A DNA stretch of 64,000 nucleotides. Source: a candidate division TA06 bacterium (GTDB taxonomy: Bacteria > Hydrothermota > DG-26 > E44-bin18). The stretch lies in contig SOJN01000080.1 in NCBI GenBank assembly GCA_004376575.1, positions 48,145 to 112,144 of the forward strand, written 5' to 3'. Below are positions 35,899 to 44,129 of the stretch, one piece after another. The stretch's first letter is position 1, and every line of letters starts with the position of its first letter. The notes beneath the pieces were generated by a model. It saw only the letters and a program-made list of their open reading frames with translations. It made no database searches and was not told the origin of the DNA. The translations under genes were made by a program, and so were the position numbers.

Positions 35899-36445
35899 TC
35901 ACCATGAAAAAGATCATAGCTGAATAGTTATTAACTGGAATTTGTATGGAAACACCCGTGAGTTTCAGTTGCACGGCGATGTTACTCCTATCACCACTGC
36001 CACTGAAAAAGGTCTGCCAGGTGTTAATCACTTCCTGGTAACTAGTTCCACCTGAGATACTCCCACCGCCCGTGCCATCAGATGTCCTCTTTATATATTG
36101 ATGTAAATCGCTGTGCCAAGCAAAGTCAATCCTTGCAACATCCACTCTCCAGTTGTCTAAATCGCCCAAAGTTCCTGAGATATCTATTGTCACCTGGTCA
36201 GTAGCACTTTCATAGGTACTTGTCAAATCGCTCCCGGCACCGGATTGCAGGTCATTTGCGTCAATTGTGCGGGTCCAATCACCAGAGGCTGTAATCGATA
36301 TGTCCGCCCTTGCAATCGGTCCTGTGACAGCCAACCAAAATAGAAGAACCAAAGAGAGAAATCTAGCTGTTCCTTTGATCCTTGCCTCCTCCCAAAGAGA
36401 AACAGGAGGCAGGCCCAAGAAGGGCCTGCCTCCTTTCAGGCTCAT
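35885..36445 (-). CDS. Secreted beta-rich protein, probable minor subunit
   Basis: 186 aa. A hydrophobic signal (FLSLVLLFWLAVTGPIARA) sits after an unusually long charged N terminus, followed by a Ser/Thr/Gly-rich beta-sandwich-like domain (DISITASGDWTRTIDANDL, TSTYESATDQVTIDISG). The ATG at 36445 overlaps the previous gene's stop as ATGA. However, codons about 5-14 encode a perfect 13-bp hairpin, so translation may instead begin further in; GGGAGGAGG at about 36384-36392 is followed by no ATG/GTG/TTG at normal spacing. It resembles pilin or coat subunits in size and composition; not assigned to a family. Confidence 0.6.
   Translation of the reverse strand: MSLKGGRPFLGLPPVSLWEEARIKGTARFLSLVLLFWLAVTGPIARADISITASGDWTRTIDANDLQSGAGSDLTSTYESATDQVTIDISGTLGDLDNWRVDVARIDFAWHSDLHQYIKRTSDGTGGGSISGGTSYQEVINTWQTFFSGSGDRSNIAVQLKLTGVSIQIPVNNYSAMIFFMVIDTS
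36404..36434 (-). terminator. Perfect hairpin (terminator/attenuator or mRNA stabiliser)
   Basis: AGGAGGCAGGCCC and GGGCCTGCCTCCT form a 13-bp perfect stem around a 5-base loop, followed on the minus-strand transcript by GTTTCTCTTT. It sits 8 bases past the stop of the major-subunit-like gene, before the remaining operon genes. That position is typical of elements that let the first cistron outproduce downstream ones. Confidence 0.65.
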
Positions 36446-36927
36446 TCAGCTGTGAGCGTCAATGTGCATGTCCTGGTTGCTGCTGCCACGACTCCGGCAG
36501 AAACGTTAGCATTAAGTGAGAAGTTCCACGCTATGTCTGGTTCGGCGACTGTCTCTATACTGGTCACAAGATCAGCTGCCGTACCGCTAAGTGCGGTCCA
36601 GCCGGCGCTTAAGCCACCAGTTGGAGCAGTAACGTTGCACCTAAGGGTGAGACCTGCTGGCATATCTGAGTCAAGAACTCCGGTGAGCTTCCTGGCCGTC
36701 TGATTTGTGGTTATGTCGTAAGTGGTGGCATCAATCGCAGAATCAGGCTGTTGACCTGCGGTGGCTGTGCTGATGTTGAGAGTTACAGCGGCGTCGTCAA
36801 CGTTCATCTCATTGATTGCTGAAATCTGGTAGTTCACCGTAATATTGTCGGAATTGGCAGCCATAGCCACTCCAGTCACTCCCAGGCACACGACTGCTGC
36901 AATCAAGGCTACTCCTAGCTTCTTCAT
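36442..36927 (-). CDS. Secreted major-subunit-like protein
   Basis: 161 aa from ATG 36927, which is preceded by GAGGAG 8 bases upstream. The signal peptide KKLGVALIAAVVCLGVTGVAMA precedes a small Thr/Ala/Asn-rich beta domain without enzymatic motifs (NITVNYQISAINEMNVDD, NQTARKLTGVLDSDMPAGL). The C terminus alternates hydrophobic residues (TRTCTLTLTAE), as in donor-strand-type pilin or spore-coat-U-like subunits. There are two cysteines (RCN and RTC) that could form a disulfide. It is first in the operon, followed by a strong hairpin, consistent with abundant expression. Family not identified. Confidence 0.65.
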   Translation of the reverse strand: MKKLGVALIAAVVCLGVTGVAMAANSDNITVNYQISAINEMNVDDAAVTLNISTATAGQQPDSAIDATTYDITTNQTARKLTGVLDSDMPAGLTLRCNVTAPTGGLSAGWTALSGTAADLVTSIETVAEPDIAWNFSLNANVSAGVVAAATRTCTLTLTAE

Positions 36928-37084
36928 TTTGCCTACTCCTCTCCTTGCTTCTTGTGGATCTTGTATTCTGTCAAGTTCCACTCAGGTTTCCATTCCCATC
37001 AACTATAACAACCGATTCATCCCGGAAATCAAACCACCTCCTTTCTTCCTGACAACTCATTCGGCTTGTCAGCTTCCATAACAT

Positions 37085-37252
37085 TCATAGAGCCGTTTCT
37101 CCTTTGATCGCCGTCACCTCCCTTCCTTGAGTCAGTTTGCTGACCAATGCTTTCCTCAGGATCTTTCCCAGTTCCACGGACGCCTCCATACACTGGTTCT
37201 TGTATGCTTGGTCAGTACTGCCCATCTTGGCTTCTTCGTTGGTTAGGACCAT
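37085..37252 (-). CDS. Possible small ORF in the sigma-54 operon leader
   Basis: A 55-codon frame (charged, MVLTNEEAK start) lying between the sigma-54 promoter and the secreted subunit gene. No good SD precedes ATG 37252 or ATG 37225. Its stop overlaps a following 19-codon ORF (ATGA at 37085-37088). Downstream, AAGGAGGTGG near 37040 precedes only a very short frame. It may be a leader peptide or simply untranslated mRNA. Confidence 0.25.
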   Translation of the reverse strand: MVLTNEEAKMGSTDQAYKNQCMEASVELGKILRKALVSKLTQGREVTAIKGETAL

Positions 37253-37285
37253 ATTTCTATGTTTAGATTCTGGTGCTTTCTGGAG

Positions 37286-37302
37286 TAGCAAACTCCTTGC
37301 CA
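37286..37302 (-). promoter_or_regulatory. Sigma-54 promoter of the usher-like operon
   Basis: On the minus strand TGGCAAG-GAGT-TTGCTA matches the sigma-54 consensus closely, with exact 4-base spacing. Transcription would start near 37275 and read leftwards through the secreted subunit, chaperone-like and usher-like genes. The leader would be about 350 bases. Confidence 0.65.
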
Positions 37303-37536
37303 TCCCTCCCCGGCCCTTCTTATTGGGAACCCTAAGCCCTTCAGATGCAAAGCGTTATGCCACCTACTGGTTCGACAGGGCAACCGAGAAAAACCCTCCC
37401 AATCACAGAATCGTGTATGGAATCCGGCACTCTCAAACCAAGTTTGATGGGAGGATTACTGTACTCGACCGCTCTGACTGGGGACTAAACATTCGGGCCT
37501 GACTGTTCAAGAACGAACACCCTCACTAAGCTGTAC

Positions 37537-37725
37537 GCTGAAGACCCAAAATTACGAAATTCCCAACCCACACCCGTCCTCACCCGAGAAATTCTCTTCA
37601 CCTCATCCCCCTGCCTTCGAAACAGGTGTCATTTTCTATTTTATCGAAGATCGAAAATCGAAATGGAGCTACGCCATTGGAGAGGGCGTGAGGCCGCGTG
37701 TATCTCACTTCGTGAGAAACGGGGC
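37537..37725. repeat. Dispersed repeat B, copy 2, with hairpin
   Basis: Copy of 24194-24355, same order of blocks, with an extra CAGGTGTCATTTTCTATTTT-type insertion before GATCGAAAATCG. The terminal hairpin TCTCAC-TTC-GTGAGA lies at 37694-37724; its outer stem is partly degraded here (GGGG instead of GCGG). Confidence 0.75.
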
Positions 37726-37921
37726 CTGCCTCGTTCCACGAGGAGCGGAGCGAAGGATCTCCCAAAACCAGATTCTTCCCCCCTTCGCCTAACCGGCTTC
37801 GGGGGACTTCGCCCGACTCAGCCCTATCCCCTTAGTCGGGCTCGCCTCTTGTATGGCTCCGAAGGATAACTGGGCACCTCAAGAATGACAGGTGGAGTGT
37901 GATTTGGGCTCGAGGCTGTGC

Positions 37922-37972
37922 AGGGGCGGTAGGTGAGCTTGCCCTGAGCCTGCCGAAGGGCGAACCGCCCCT
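37922..37972. repeat. Palindromic interspersed element
   Basis: AGGGGCGGT (37922-37930) pairs with ACCGCCCCT (37964-37972). Inside, TGCCCT and AGGGCG also pair around a GAGCCTGCCGA core, giving a two-stem hairpin. Such GGGGCGGT/ACCGCCCC elements are a common type of interspersed palindrome. No coding capacity. Confidence 0.6.
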
Positions 37973-38224
37973 ACTCCAGATACTTCCCAGGTGTCATTTT
38001 CTATTTTCTGGTGTTGCGGATCGGGTAGGGTTGGGAATTTCGTAGTTTCGTAATTTCGAAGGTTGGGAGACAAACGGTACGGGGAATTTCGAAGGTGACG
38101 GGATGGGCCGGGAGGGATTTCCCAATTTCGGGGGTTGTGTAGGGTAGGGTTGCGAATTTCGTTATTTTACGCCGAGTGGGGTTTCGTACTTCGCCTTTCG
38201 TACTTTGTAATTCCCGCAGGGGGA

Positions 38225-39610
38225 TTATTGCCGGTTCGGGATCCGTTTCGTCTGCCGTTCCATCCCATATTTTCTCAGTTTGCTGTAAAGAGTTCCCCTG
38301 CTGATCCCGAGCACTTCTGCCGCCCGCTTCAAATTCCAATCCGTCTCCCGCACTGCCTTCTCCAGCAGAATTCTTTCGGCCCCGGCAATTGAATATGAAG
38401 GTAAATCCAAGGAGACCGGCAGTCCGGAGGCAGTTGCTCTTAATTTCAGCGAAAGATTTTCATCCGTGAGTACCTCCCTCCTGCAAAAGACCACCGCCCT
38501 CTCAATCGCATTCTCCAGCTCTCTCACATTCCCCGGCCAATGATAGGAATTCAATATGTTCAGCACTTTCTTCGAGATCCTTCTTATTGGTTTGTTCATC
38601 TCCCGGGAGTATTTCTCCAGAAAGTACCGGGCCAGACTGCGTATATCTTCCGACCTTTCTCTCAAGGGTGGAATCCTTATGACAATCACATTCAGTCTGT
38701 ACAGAAGGTCTTCTCGAAACCTTCTCTCCTTAACTGCGACCTCAAGGTCCTGGTTGCTGGCTGAGATTAATCTCACATCGACCTTCATAGTCCGACTCCC
38801 GCCTACTCTCTCGAATTCTCTTGATTCCAAGACTCTGAGCAATTTGACCTGAGTGGAGATTGGCAGGTCGCCTATCTCGTCCAGAAATAGTGTTCCACCA
38901 TTCGCCAATTCGAATCTGCCGGTTCGTCTGCTGTATGCCGATGTGAAAGCCCCTTTCTCATGCCCAAAGAGTTCGCTTTCAATGATGCCTTCTGGAAGCG
39001 CAGCGCAACTAACCTTAACGAATGGCTTGTTTCTCCGCATACTCGAATAGTGAATAGCAGTAGCCACCAGTTCTTTGCCTGTGCCACTCTCACCGGCAAT
39101 GAGGACAGTGGAATCAGTCTGAGAGACGCTTCTTATCTGCTCAAACACATCCCGAAGTGGAGGACTATCCCCAATAATGTTCTGAACTCCGTATAGTTGC
39201 TCCATCTGAGACTGCAAGAAAACATGCTCTTCCTGGATCTTTCGGGACTCCATTACCCTATCTACCAGGAGAAAAACCTCACTCATGTCGAATGGCTTGG
39301 TGATATAGTAGTATGCGCCTTTTTTCATCGCTTCCACCGCAGTGTCAATGGTGCCGTGGCCAGTCAAAATGATGACTGCCGTTGAAGGATCGTATTCCAA
39401 GATACTTTCCAGCAGCTCAGCTCCATCCATCCTGGGCATGATCAGGTCCGCGATCACGATATCGGGTCTGTGTTTCAGGTAACAATTCAACCCGTCTTCG
39501 CCATCACGGGCCGTAATGACCTCTATGTCTCTTGTGTGGAAGGCCGACTTGAGGAGGTCCAATACCTCTGATTCATCGTCGACGGCCAGGATACACTTCT
39601 CCATTGGCAT
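38225..39610 (-). CDS. NtrC-family sigma-54-dependent response regulator (PilR-like)
   Basis: 461 aa. Receiver: Asp11-Asp12 acidic pair, phospho-acceptor Asp55 (VIADLIMP), Lys105. AAA+ domain: Walker A GESGTGKE (173-180), sigma-54 contact loop GAFTSA (220-225), Walker B LFLDEI (241-246), then [12 protein letters not shown]. Fis-type HTH at the C terminus ([20 protein letters not shown]). The contact loop is normally GAFTGA, so Ser224 is a deviation at a functionally sensitive position. AAGGAG lies 6 bases before ATG 39610. It is transcribed away from PilS-like gene 2 and towards the usher-like operon, and is the obvious candidate activator of the four sigma-54 promoters in the window. Confidence 0.93.
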   Translation of the reverse strand: MPMEKCILAVDDESEVLDLLKSAFHTRDIEVITARDGEDGLNCYLKHRPDIVIADLIMPRMDGAELLESILEYDPSTAVIILTGHGTIDTAVEAMKKGAYYYITKPFDMSEVFLLVDRVMESRKIQEEHVFLQSQMEQLYGVQNIIGDSPPLRDVFEQIRSVSQTDSTVLIAGESGTGKELVATAIHYSSMRRNKPFVKVSCAALPEGIIESELFGHEKGAFTSAYSRRTGRFELANGGTLFLDEIGDLPISTQVKLLRVLESREFERVGGSRTMKVDVRLISASNQDLEVAVKERRFREDLLYRLNVIVIRIPPLRERSEDIRSLARYFLEKYSREMNKPIRRISKKVLNILNSYHWPGNVRELENAIERAVVFCRREVLTDENLSLKLRATASGLPVSLDLPSYSIAGAERILLEKAVRETDWNLKRAAEVLGISRGTLYSKLRKYGMERQTKRIPNRQ

Positions 39611-40311
39611 ATTCTTCTCCTTGGTACGTTTCCAGAACCTAACCTCTGGTCCAGAAACAGGCTACTTCAGCGCGAGAAGCTGAATAGATCTTCGCTTTTT
39701 TCTCTTGGGAAACCTTTGTGTTGAAGCCTGACCTAACCGCGCATAGTATACAACGGTGAGGCGGGCGTTGTCAACAGAAATTCGGCTGTCAGCTCTCAGT
39801 GGTCAGGTTCCAAACCTGTTCTTCGGTTTCAATTTCGCAATTTCGTATTTTCGTAATTTCGTCTTTTGTGTCAGGAATCTCGTGTAATCTTGTGGTTTCA
39901 GGAATTTCGCATTTTAGCGCTTTAGGTAGATCCTTCGACTCTGTCCTTCGGACTTTGCTCCCTTCGCCTGCAGCTCCCCTCGATTCTCTCAGAATAGACT
40001 CCGAATCTGTTTGTGCCAGATTGCTTCGCTATCGCTCGCAAAGACATTATGGCGATGTTCACACTCTTGTCGTTGGAAGTTGATAGCTGACAGCCATCAT
40101 ATGTCTTACCTCTGAGTTTTGCGGTTTGGTTTCGATTTTCGATCTTCAATTTTCGAAGGTTGGGCTGTGGGAGGAGATGGGAATTTCGAAGGTGCTGAGC
40201 AGGGTTGAGGGAATTTCGCAATTTCGAGGGCAGGGGGTCGTGTGGGTACGTGGGTTGTGCTCCCATATGGCGCACGCAAGTCTTCTTCTCGTTCGGCTGT
40301 GAACGAGTTCA
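39611..40311. other. Divergent intergenic region with repeats
   Basis: No gene. AATTTCG blocks at 39825-39862 and 40195-40228, GCTGTCAGCTCTCAGTGGTCAGG text near 39786, and an AGATTGCTTCGCTATCGCTCGCAAAGAC dyad repeat at 40018-40045. The right end adjoins the conserved regulatory region of PilS-like gene 2. Confidence 0.55.
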
Positions 40312-40332
40312 TGACACTCACACCAGTGTTCA
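40312..40332 (+). promoter_or_regulatory. Putative activator-binding dyad upstream of PilS-like gene 2
   Basis: TGACAC-N9-TGTTCA. An equivalent TGACAC-N9-TGTCCA lies at exactly the same distance (89 bases) upstream of the sigma-54 -24 element of paralogue 3. Position and partial dyad symmetry fit an NtrC-family enhancer site. Confidence 0.5.
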
Positions 40333-40400
40333 ACTTTGGCGCACAGCATATATCTCCTTATGGTGAAAGAAGTTACCGCACCGACACTTTCCACGGTTGA

Positions 40401-40417
40401 GGGCATGTTTCTTGCTA
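40401..40417 (+). promoter_or_regulatory. Sigma-54 promoter of PilS-like kinase gene 2
   Basis: GGGCATG-TTTC-TTGCTA, matching the sigma-54 consensus. It is preceded 25 bases upstream by GAAGTTA, as in the two paralogues. Transcription should start near 40428, ahead of the chosen ATG at 40450. Confidence 0.75.
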
Positions 40418-40449
40418 TCTTAATGGCCGACCAGAACCAGGGGACTGCA

Positions 40450-42525
40450 ATGGTACAAAAACCACGAATCGTTCCTGAGGAAAGACGGCTGACCATCCTG
40501 CTCTTCAGATGGCTTATCGTTCTGACTTCTCTGCTCTTGGTGATCTATGGCTCCGGTGGAGTCAGATATGCAAGCGCTGGCTGTCTCCTGGCCATCTTCT
40601 TCCTCGTCTCCAATCTGGCACTTGGTTTCGTACCCAGAAAGCTCTTCAGTCAGAGGCGATTCCTGGCATCAATCTTTGCCCTGGACGTGGCTCTTGTATC
40701 TCTGGTCGTACATGTCGGAGGCGCAACTGCCACAGACCTCTATCTCTTATATTTCTTCGTGATGTTCATGGCCCTTCCTGCAAGTTCCGTACCTGTTTCA
40801 GGAATGGCCGCTCTTTCTGCCAGCATTGTGTACACACTAATTACCTATTGGACATCAGGTACTGCTGGCATCACTCAGGCAAGCTTCCTAATAAAGATCC
40901 CGTTCTTCTTTCTCCTTGCTATATTCGGCGGCATCATATCTCGCCAGGCAGCAGAGCTGAACTGGCATAAGCAGAAGAATAGAAGGCTGAGCGAAGAACT
41001 GAGAAGACAATTGGAAAAAGCAAGAACCTCAAAACAGAAACTCTACGATGACCTGCTCACGCTCTATGACAACAATGAAAGCATACTCAACAGTATTGAT
41101 TCCGGTGTGCTGGTCATGGATTTGGATGGCACTGTCACAGCATTCAATCACGGTGCCGAAAAGATTACAGGACTGAGGCGCGATAATATACTCTCCGGAA
41201 AAGCCAAGACAAACGAGACCCTTCAAGCGTTCATCGGTGTCATGGAAAGGACCTGTGATGAACCGATAAAACGGCAGCAAATTGAGATATGCACCCCTTC
41301 TGGGGAAAGAAAAACGATCGGCATATCAACCTATCCCCTGATACACGGAAAAAGAAACGCGGTTGGTGTTATTGCCGTTTTCGCGGACCTGACCGAGATG
41401 AAAAGACTCAAGGAAAAAGTGAAGAGAACTGAAAGCCTGGCCTTGCTCGGCGAAATGGCAGCATGTGTCGCCCGCGGGGTAAGAAGACCGCTCAGCGCCA
41501 TTCTGGACTTCTCGGATGTGATATATTCGAGCACGAAAGAAGAGGATGAACGAAAAAACTACGCAGCCATGATCTTGAAAGAGGCCAACCGTATCGATAG
41601 AACCGTTCAGGAGATACTTACGTTCTCAAACGATACCAAGCCTCAGAGGGAACAAGTAGATACTAATCACCTCCTCACGGAAGTGGTTGATTCCATGAAG
41701 GCGAAGGCACAAGAGGTTGAAGCGAACATAATCTGGGAACCGGGAAGTGATACTCCGGCCATAGCTGGTGACGAGGATCAATTGAAGAAGGTGTTTTCCA
41801 ACCTTATTCTCAACTCCATCATGGCCGTAGGAAGTGGTGGAAACGTAGTGGTGGCCGCGGACAGAAACGAAGAGGGGGTTGTGATAGAAATAACGAATGA
41901 GGGCCCAGGCATCCCCCAAAAAGGCAACGGAAGAGTTCTGTGTAATTTTCTCTCCACAGGCAACACCCAGGCAGGGATGGGCCTGGCGATAGCTCTCAAG
42001 ATTGTGGAAGACCACGGCGGCACTATTGGACTGGAAGGCGAGCCGGGAAAAGGGGCAAAGTTCACCGTACACCTTCCCGCAATTAAGGCGAAGTCGCGGG
42101 GCAAACGCGCCACCGCGCCTGCTACTCCTGAGAGGGAGGCAGTTGTACTGGTGGCAGACGATGACCCTTTCATACGAGATTTCTACAAAGAGGTTCTGGA
42201 GACTGTCGGACACAAAGTTCTTCTGGCCACAAACGGCGCAGAAACTATTAGAACGATGCTGGCTTCACACGTTGACCTGCTCGTTCTGGACATAAAGATG
42301 CCTCTCTACGATGGAATTGAGGTTATGCAGCACATGGCGAAGATCAATCCTCGGGTGCCCATAATTGTGGCTAGTGGATACGCAGACCTGAAGGACGACT
42401 ATGTCATAAGAAACTCAAATGTGATCGCATATCTGTCAAAACCGATAAACATCCTTGAGTTCAAGACGAAGATTCAAGAGGCGTTGAGAAACACTTCCAC
42501 CAAGAGAGAAAAGGTTAAAGCCTAA
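40450..42525 (+). CDS. PilS-like membrane hybrid kinase 2, acceptor His replaced by Arg
   Basis: 691 aa: about six membrane segments (18-175), coiled linker, PAS (about 215-325), DHp, ATPase and C-terminal receiver (about 565-680). At the H-box the sequence is CVARGVRRPLSA, with Arg342 where His345 lies in paralogue 1. The N-box is kept (NLILNSI); G1 is NEGPG (first Asp to Asn) and G2 is AGMGLA. The receiver looks functional: VADDDP acidic pair, Asp614 in LVLDIKMP, LSKPI. So this protein probably cannot autophosphorylate but could receive phosphate. ATG 40450 is chosen: GGGGA 6 bases upstream, downstream of the sigma-54 start site, and aligned with the paralogues. Confidence 0.82.
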   Translation: MVQKPRIVPEERRLTILLFRWLIVLTSLLLVIYGSGGVRYASAGCLLAIFFLVSNLALGFVPRKLFSQRRFLASIFALDVALVSLVVHVGGATATDLYLLYFFVMFMALPASSVPVSGMAALSASIVYTLITYWTSGTAGITQASFLIKIPFFFLLAIFGGIISRQAAELNWHKQKNRRLSEELRRQLEKARTSKQKLYDDLLTLYDNNESILNSIDSGVLVMDLDGTVTAFNHGAEKITGLRRDNILSGKAKTNETLQAFIGVMERTCDEPIKRQQIEICTPSGERKTIGISTYPLIHGKRNAVGVIAVFADLTEMKRLKEKVKRTESLALLGEMAACVARGVRRPLSAILDFSDVIYSSTKEEDERKNYAAMILKEANRIDRTVQEILTFSNDTKPQREQVDTNHLLTEVVDSMKAKAQEVEANIIWEPGSDTPAIAGDEDQLKKVFSNLILNSIMAVGSGGNVVVAADRNEEGVVIEITNEGPGIPQKGNGRVLCNFLSTGNTQAGMGLAIALKIVEDHGGTIGLEGEPGKGAKFTVHLPAIKAKSRGKRATAPATPEREAVVLVADDDPFIRDFYKEVLETVGHKVLLATNGAETIRTMLASHVDLLVLDIKMPLYDGIEVMQHMAKINPRVPIIVASGYADLKDDYVIRNSNVIAYLSKPINILEFKTKIQEALRNTSTKREKVKA

Positions 42526-42548
42526 CCGAACGCTATCCTTCCCTCTCT

Positions 42549-42583
42549 AAGTTCGCCCGCGCATGCAATACGCGGGCGAACTT
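42549..42583 (+). terminator. Transcription terminator hairpin after PilS-like gene 2
   Basis: AAGTTCGCCCGCG and CGCGGGCGAACTT form a perfect 13-bp stem with a 9-base loop, 23 bases past the kinase stop. There is no long T-tract, so it may act as a bidirectional or factor-assisted terminator between convergent genes. Confidence 0.7.
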
Positions 42584-42690
42584 TAACCAGAAGCAACATA
42601 CGAAAATAGAAAACGAAATAGGGCCACGCCATCGGAGAGGGCGTGAGGCATATTTCGTCCTGAGCAGGAGCGAAGGATCTGCTTGAGTCA

Positions 42691-42724
42691 GATTGCTTCG
42701 CTCACTTCGTTCGCTCGTAATGAC
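42691..42724. repeat. ATTGCTTCGCTC...CGTAATGAC dyad repeat
   Basis: An imperfect palindromic repeat. Relatives occur at 24385-24500 (interrupted), 40018-40045 and, inverted, at 63840-63880 (CATTGCGAG...GCAATCTG). This kind of intergenic dyad is common in several bacterial phyla; function unknown. Confidence 0.6.
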
Positions 42725-42913
42725 GTCCCTTCTTCTCCTCTTGGTCGGTTATGTAGTGGGACAATTCTTCGGGTTTAACAGCTGACAGCTATCGTATAGC
42801 GTACAGCATACAACTGGCTCTTGTGAGAATCTGTCAAATCTGTGGTTACAGAGGTTTGGGGTGTTAGGAGCTGACGGCTGTCTTGCATCTTGGTATACAG
42901 CTTACAGCTGCAG

Positions 42914-43174
42914 TCAGAGCTCAGTACAGATGTTAAAGAGTCTCCAGTCGGCCTTTTCTGAGTCATACGCTATCTCAAAGAGGCTCGCCCCGTCACTCAC
43001 TGAGAAATGCCGAATCAGCGACCTACCGCGTCTTCGATCCCATGTGAAGGTTACCTTTTTGATCTCATAACTTCTTCCTCTCCAGAGGAATGAGACCGGA
43101 GTTACAGCGCCGTTCTTGAACTGGGCACAAACTTCCAGCTTATCGTCGTACTCTGTTTTTTCTACTTTTTGCAT
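42914..43174 (-). CDS. Small conserved-type hypothetical protein, 86 aa
   Basis: A basic/acidic mixed small protein with a compact beta pattern (EVCAQFKNGAVTPVSFLWRG, YEIKKVTFTWDRRRG, FSVSDGASLFEIAYDSEKAD, WRLF). This pattern resembles the small DUF6504-type proteins found next to DNA-repair genes; I state that only as a resemblance. It lies 74 bases downstream of a 55-aa ORF and of lexA on the same strand, so it may belong to the SOS transcript. SD is weak. Confidence 0.65.
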   Translation of the reverse strand: MQKVEKTEYDDKLEVCAQFKNGAVTPVSFLWRGRSYEIKKVTFTWDRRRGRSLIRHFSVSDGASLFEIAYDSEKADWRLFNICTEL

Positions 43175-43248
43175 TTCTATTTCAGCTGTCCGTCATCAGC
43201 TCTCAGCCACCGCCGTGTTTGACTGACAACTGATGGCTTGGTTTGCCT

Positions 43249-43416
43249 TCAGTTACTGCAGACCCTCTGAACCAGTTGTGAGTGAGGTATATCCAGCTTT
43301 TTCCCTGTCTTGACCACCTCCACCTGTGTTGTTCTTTCACCCTGACTGAGAACCACTATCTCATGTCCCCTTGGCGTAAGAGCCATATCCTGGGCTTTCA
43401 ACTTCCCTATCTTCAC
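43249..43416 (-). CDS. Small hypothetical protein, 55 aa, in the lexA transcript
   Basis: A GTG-started frame (43416) with AGGGGGTG 8 bases upstream. It encodes a hydrophilic peptide beginning MKIGKLKAQDMALTPRG and ending DIPHSQLVQRVCSN. It lies 43 bases after the lexA stop and before the 86-aa gene. Not recognised. SD quality and operon position are the reasons for listing it. Confidence 0.5.
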   Translation of the reverse strand: MKIGKLKAQDMALTPRGHEIVVLSQGERTTQVEVVKTGKKLDIPHSQLVQRVCSN

Positions 43417-43459
43417 CAACCCACACCCCCTTGCCAGATATTAATACGATCCTTGAATC

Positions 43460-44107
43460 CTAATCGCCCCTTGATACCTTGGCCGGATTCGGCCCTTCAA
43501 AGAACCTCAACACTGCGACCACCTTGCCCACTATTTTGAACTCGGCCACCTCCCCTCTTTCTATTACTATTGGTTTCATATTCTTGTTTGCAGGCTTCAA
43601 TATGATTCTGTCGCCCTCTTTATAGAACCTCTTCAAGGTTGCTTCTCCGTCGAGCATGGCCACAACCGTATCTCCGTTTTCAGCTACCGGTTGCGGTTTG
43701 ACCAGAGCATAATCTCCATCCAGTATTGATTCCTCCACCATACTCTCGCCCCTCACCCGCAAGAGAAAGCATCCTTCTGCCGGAACCATGCTCCTATCAA
43801 GCAAGACTTCCCGCTCCACATCTTCAATTGCTAGAGACGGCAGCCCGGCAGGGATCCTGCCCACTACCGGAACGGTTTTTGCATTCCCCCGTCTTATCCC
43901 AATCACCTCTATTGCTCGCGCTCCCCTCCCTTTTCTTCTGAGCAAGCCCTTCTTCTTGAGCGCGTCGAGCTGAGTCTTGACACTCTTGGTGCTGGCTAGG
44001 CCGAACTCATCTGCTATTTCTCTTATTGTTGGTGGATACCCAGTGGACTGGGCATACTTGGAAATGAAACTGAGTATAGAGGCCTGTTTTTCTGTCGGCT
44101 TAACCAT
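43460..44107 (-). CDS. lexA: LexA SOS repressor
   Basis: 215 aa. N-terminal winged helix with YPPTIREIADEFGLAS and KSVKTQLDALKKKGLL. Self-cleavage site Ala-Gly in GRIPAGLP. Catalytic Ser in RVRGESMVEESILDGD, and Lys in GEATLKRFYKE. Dimeric repressor of DNA-damage genes, inactivated through RecA filaments. Two small genes follow on the same strand. The direct repeat at 44130-44162 just upstream is a candidate autoregulatory operator. It is divergently arranged with PilS-like gene 3. Confidence 0.95.
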   Translation of the reverse strand: MVKPTEKQASILSFISKYAQSTGYPPTIREIADEFGLASTKSVKTQLDALKKKGLLRRKGRGARAIEVIGIRRGNAKTVPVVGRIPAGLPSLAIEDVEREVLLDRSMVPAEGCFLLRVRGESMVEESILDGDYALVKPQPVAENGDTVVAMLDGEATLKRFYKEGDRIILKPANKNMKPIVIERGEVAEFKIVGKVVAVLRFFEGPNPAKVSRGD

Positions 44108-44129
44108 TTCAACCAGTCCGGAGCTTCAG

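Larger units (their letters stand above)
37304..38224. other. Long repeat-rich intergenic region
   Basis: No gene supported in about 900 bases. It should contain activator sites for the operon promoter at 37302, but none resembling the TGACAC-N9-TGTYCA dyad was seen. Holds dispersed repeat B copy 2 (37537-37725), a cruciform-like repeat (37922-37972) and AATTTCG-rich text from 38036 to 38170. Confidence 0.6.
42526..42913. other. Intergenic region with terminator and dyad repeats
   Basis: No gene. After the terminator at 42549-42583 it carries a truncated relative of repeat B (GCCACGCCATCGGAGAGGGC at 42613), a CAGATTGCTTCGCTCAC...CTCGTAATGAC dyad repeat (42689-42724) and AGCTGACAGCTATCGTATAG text (42779-42812). 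Confidence 0.55.

Noticed and set aside
37085..37303. 72-residue ORF beginning at 37303
   Set aside because: Its first codons are the sigma-54 promoter itself, so the start cannot lie on the transcript; only a shorter internal frame is possible and is listed with low confidence.
41626..42213. 195-residue minus-strand frame inside PilS-like gene 2
   Set aside because: Antisense to the conserved ATPase and receiver. A similar shadow appears at the same place in paralogue 3, reflecting the conserved coding strand.
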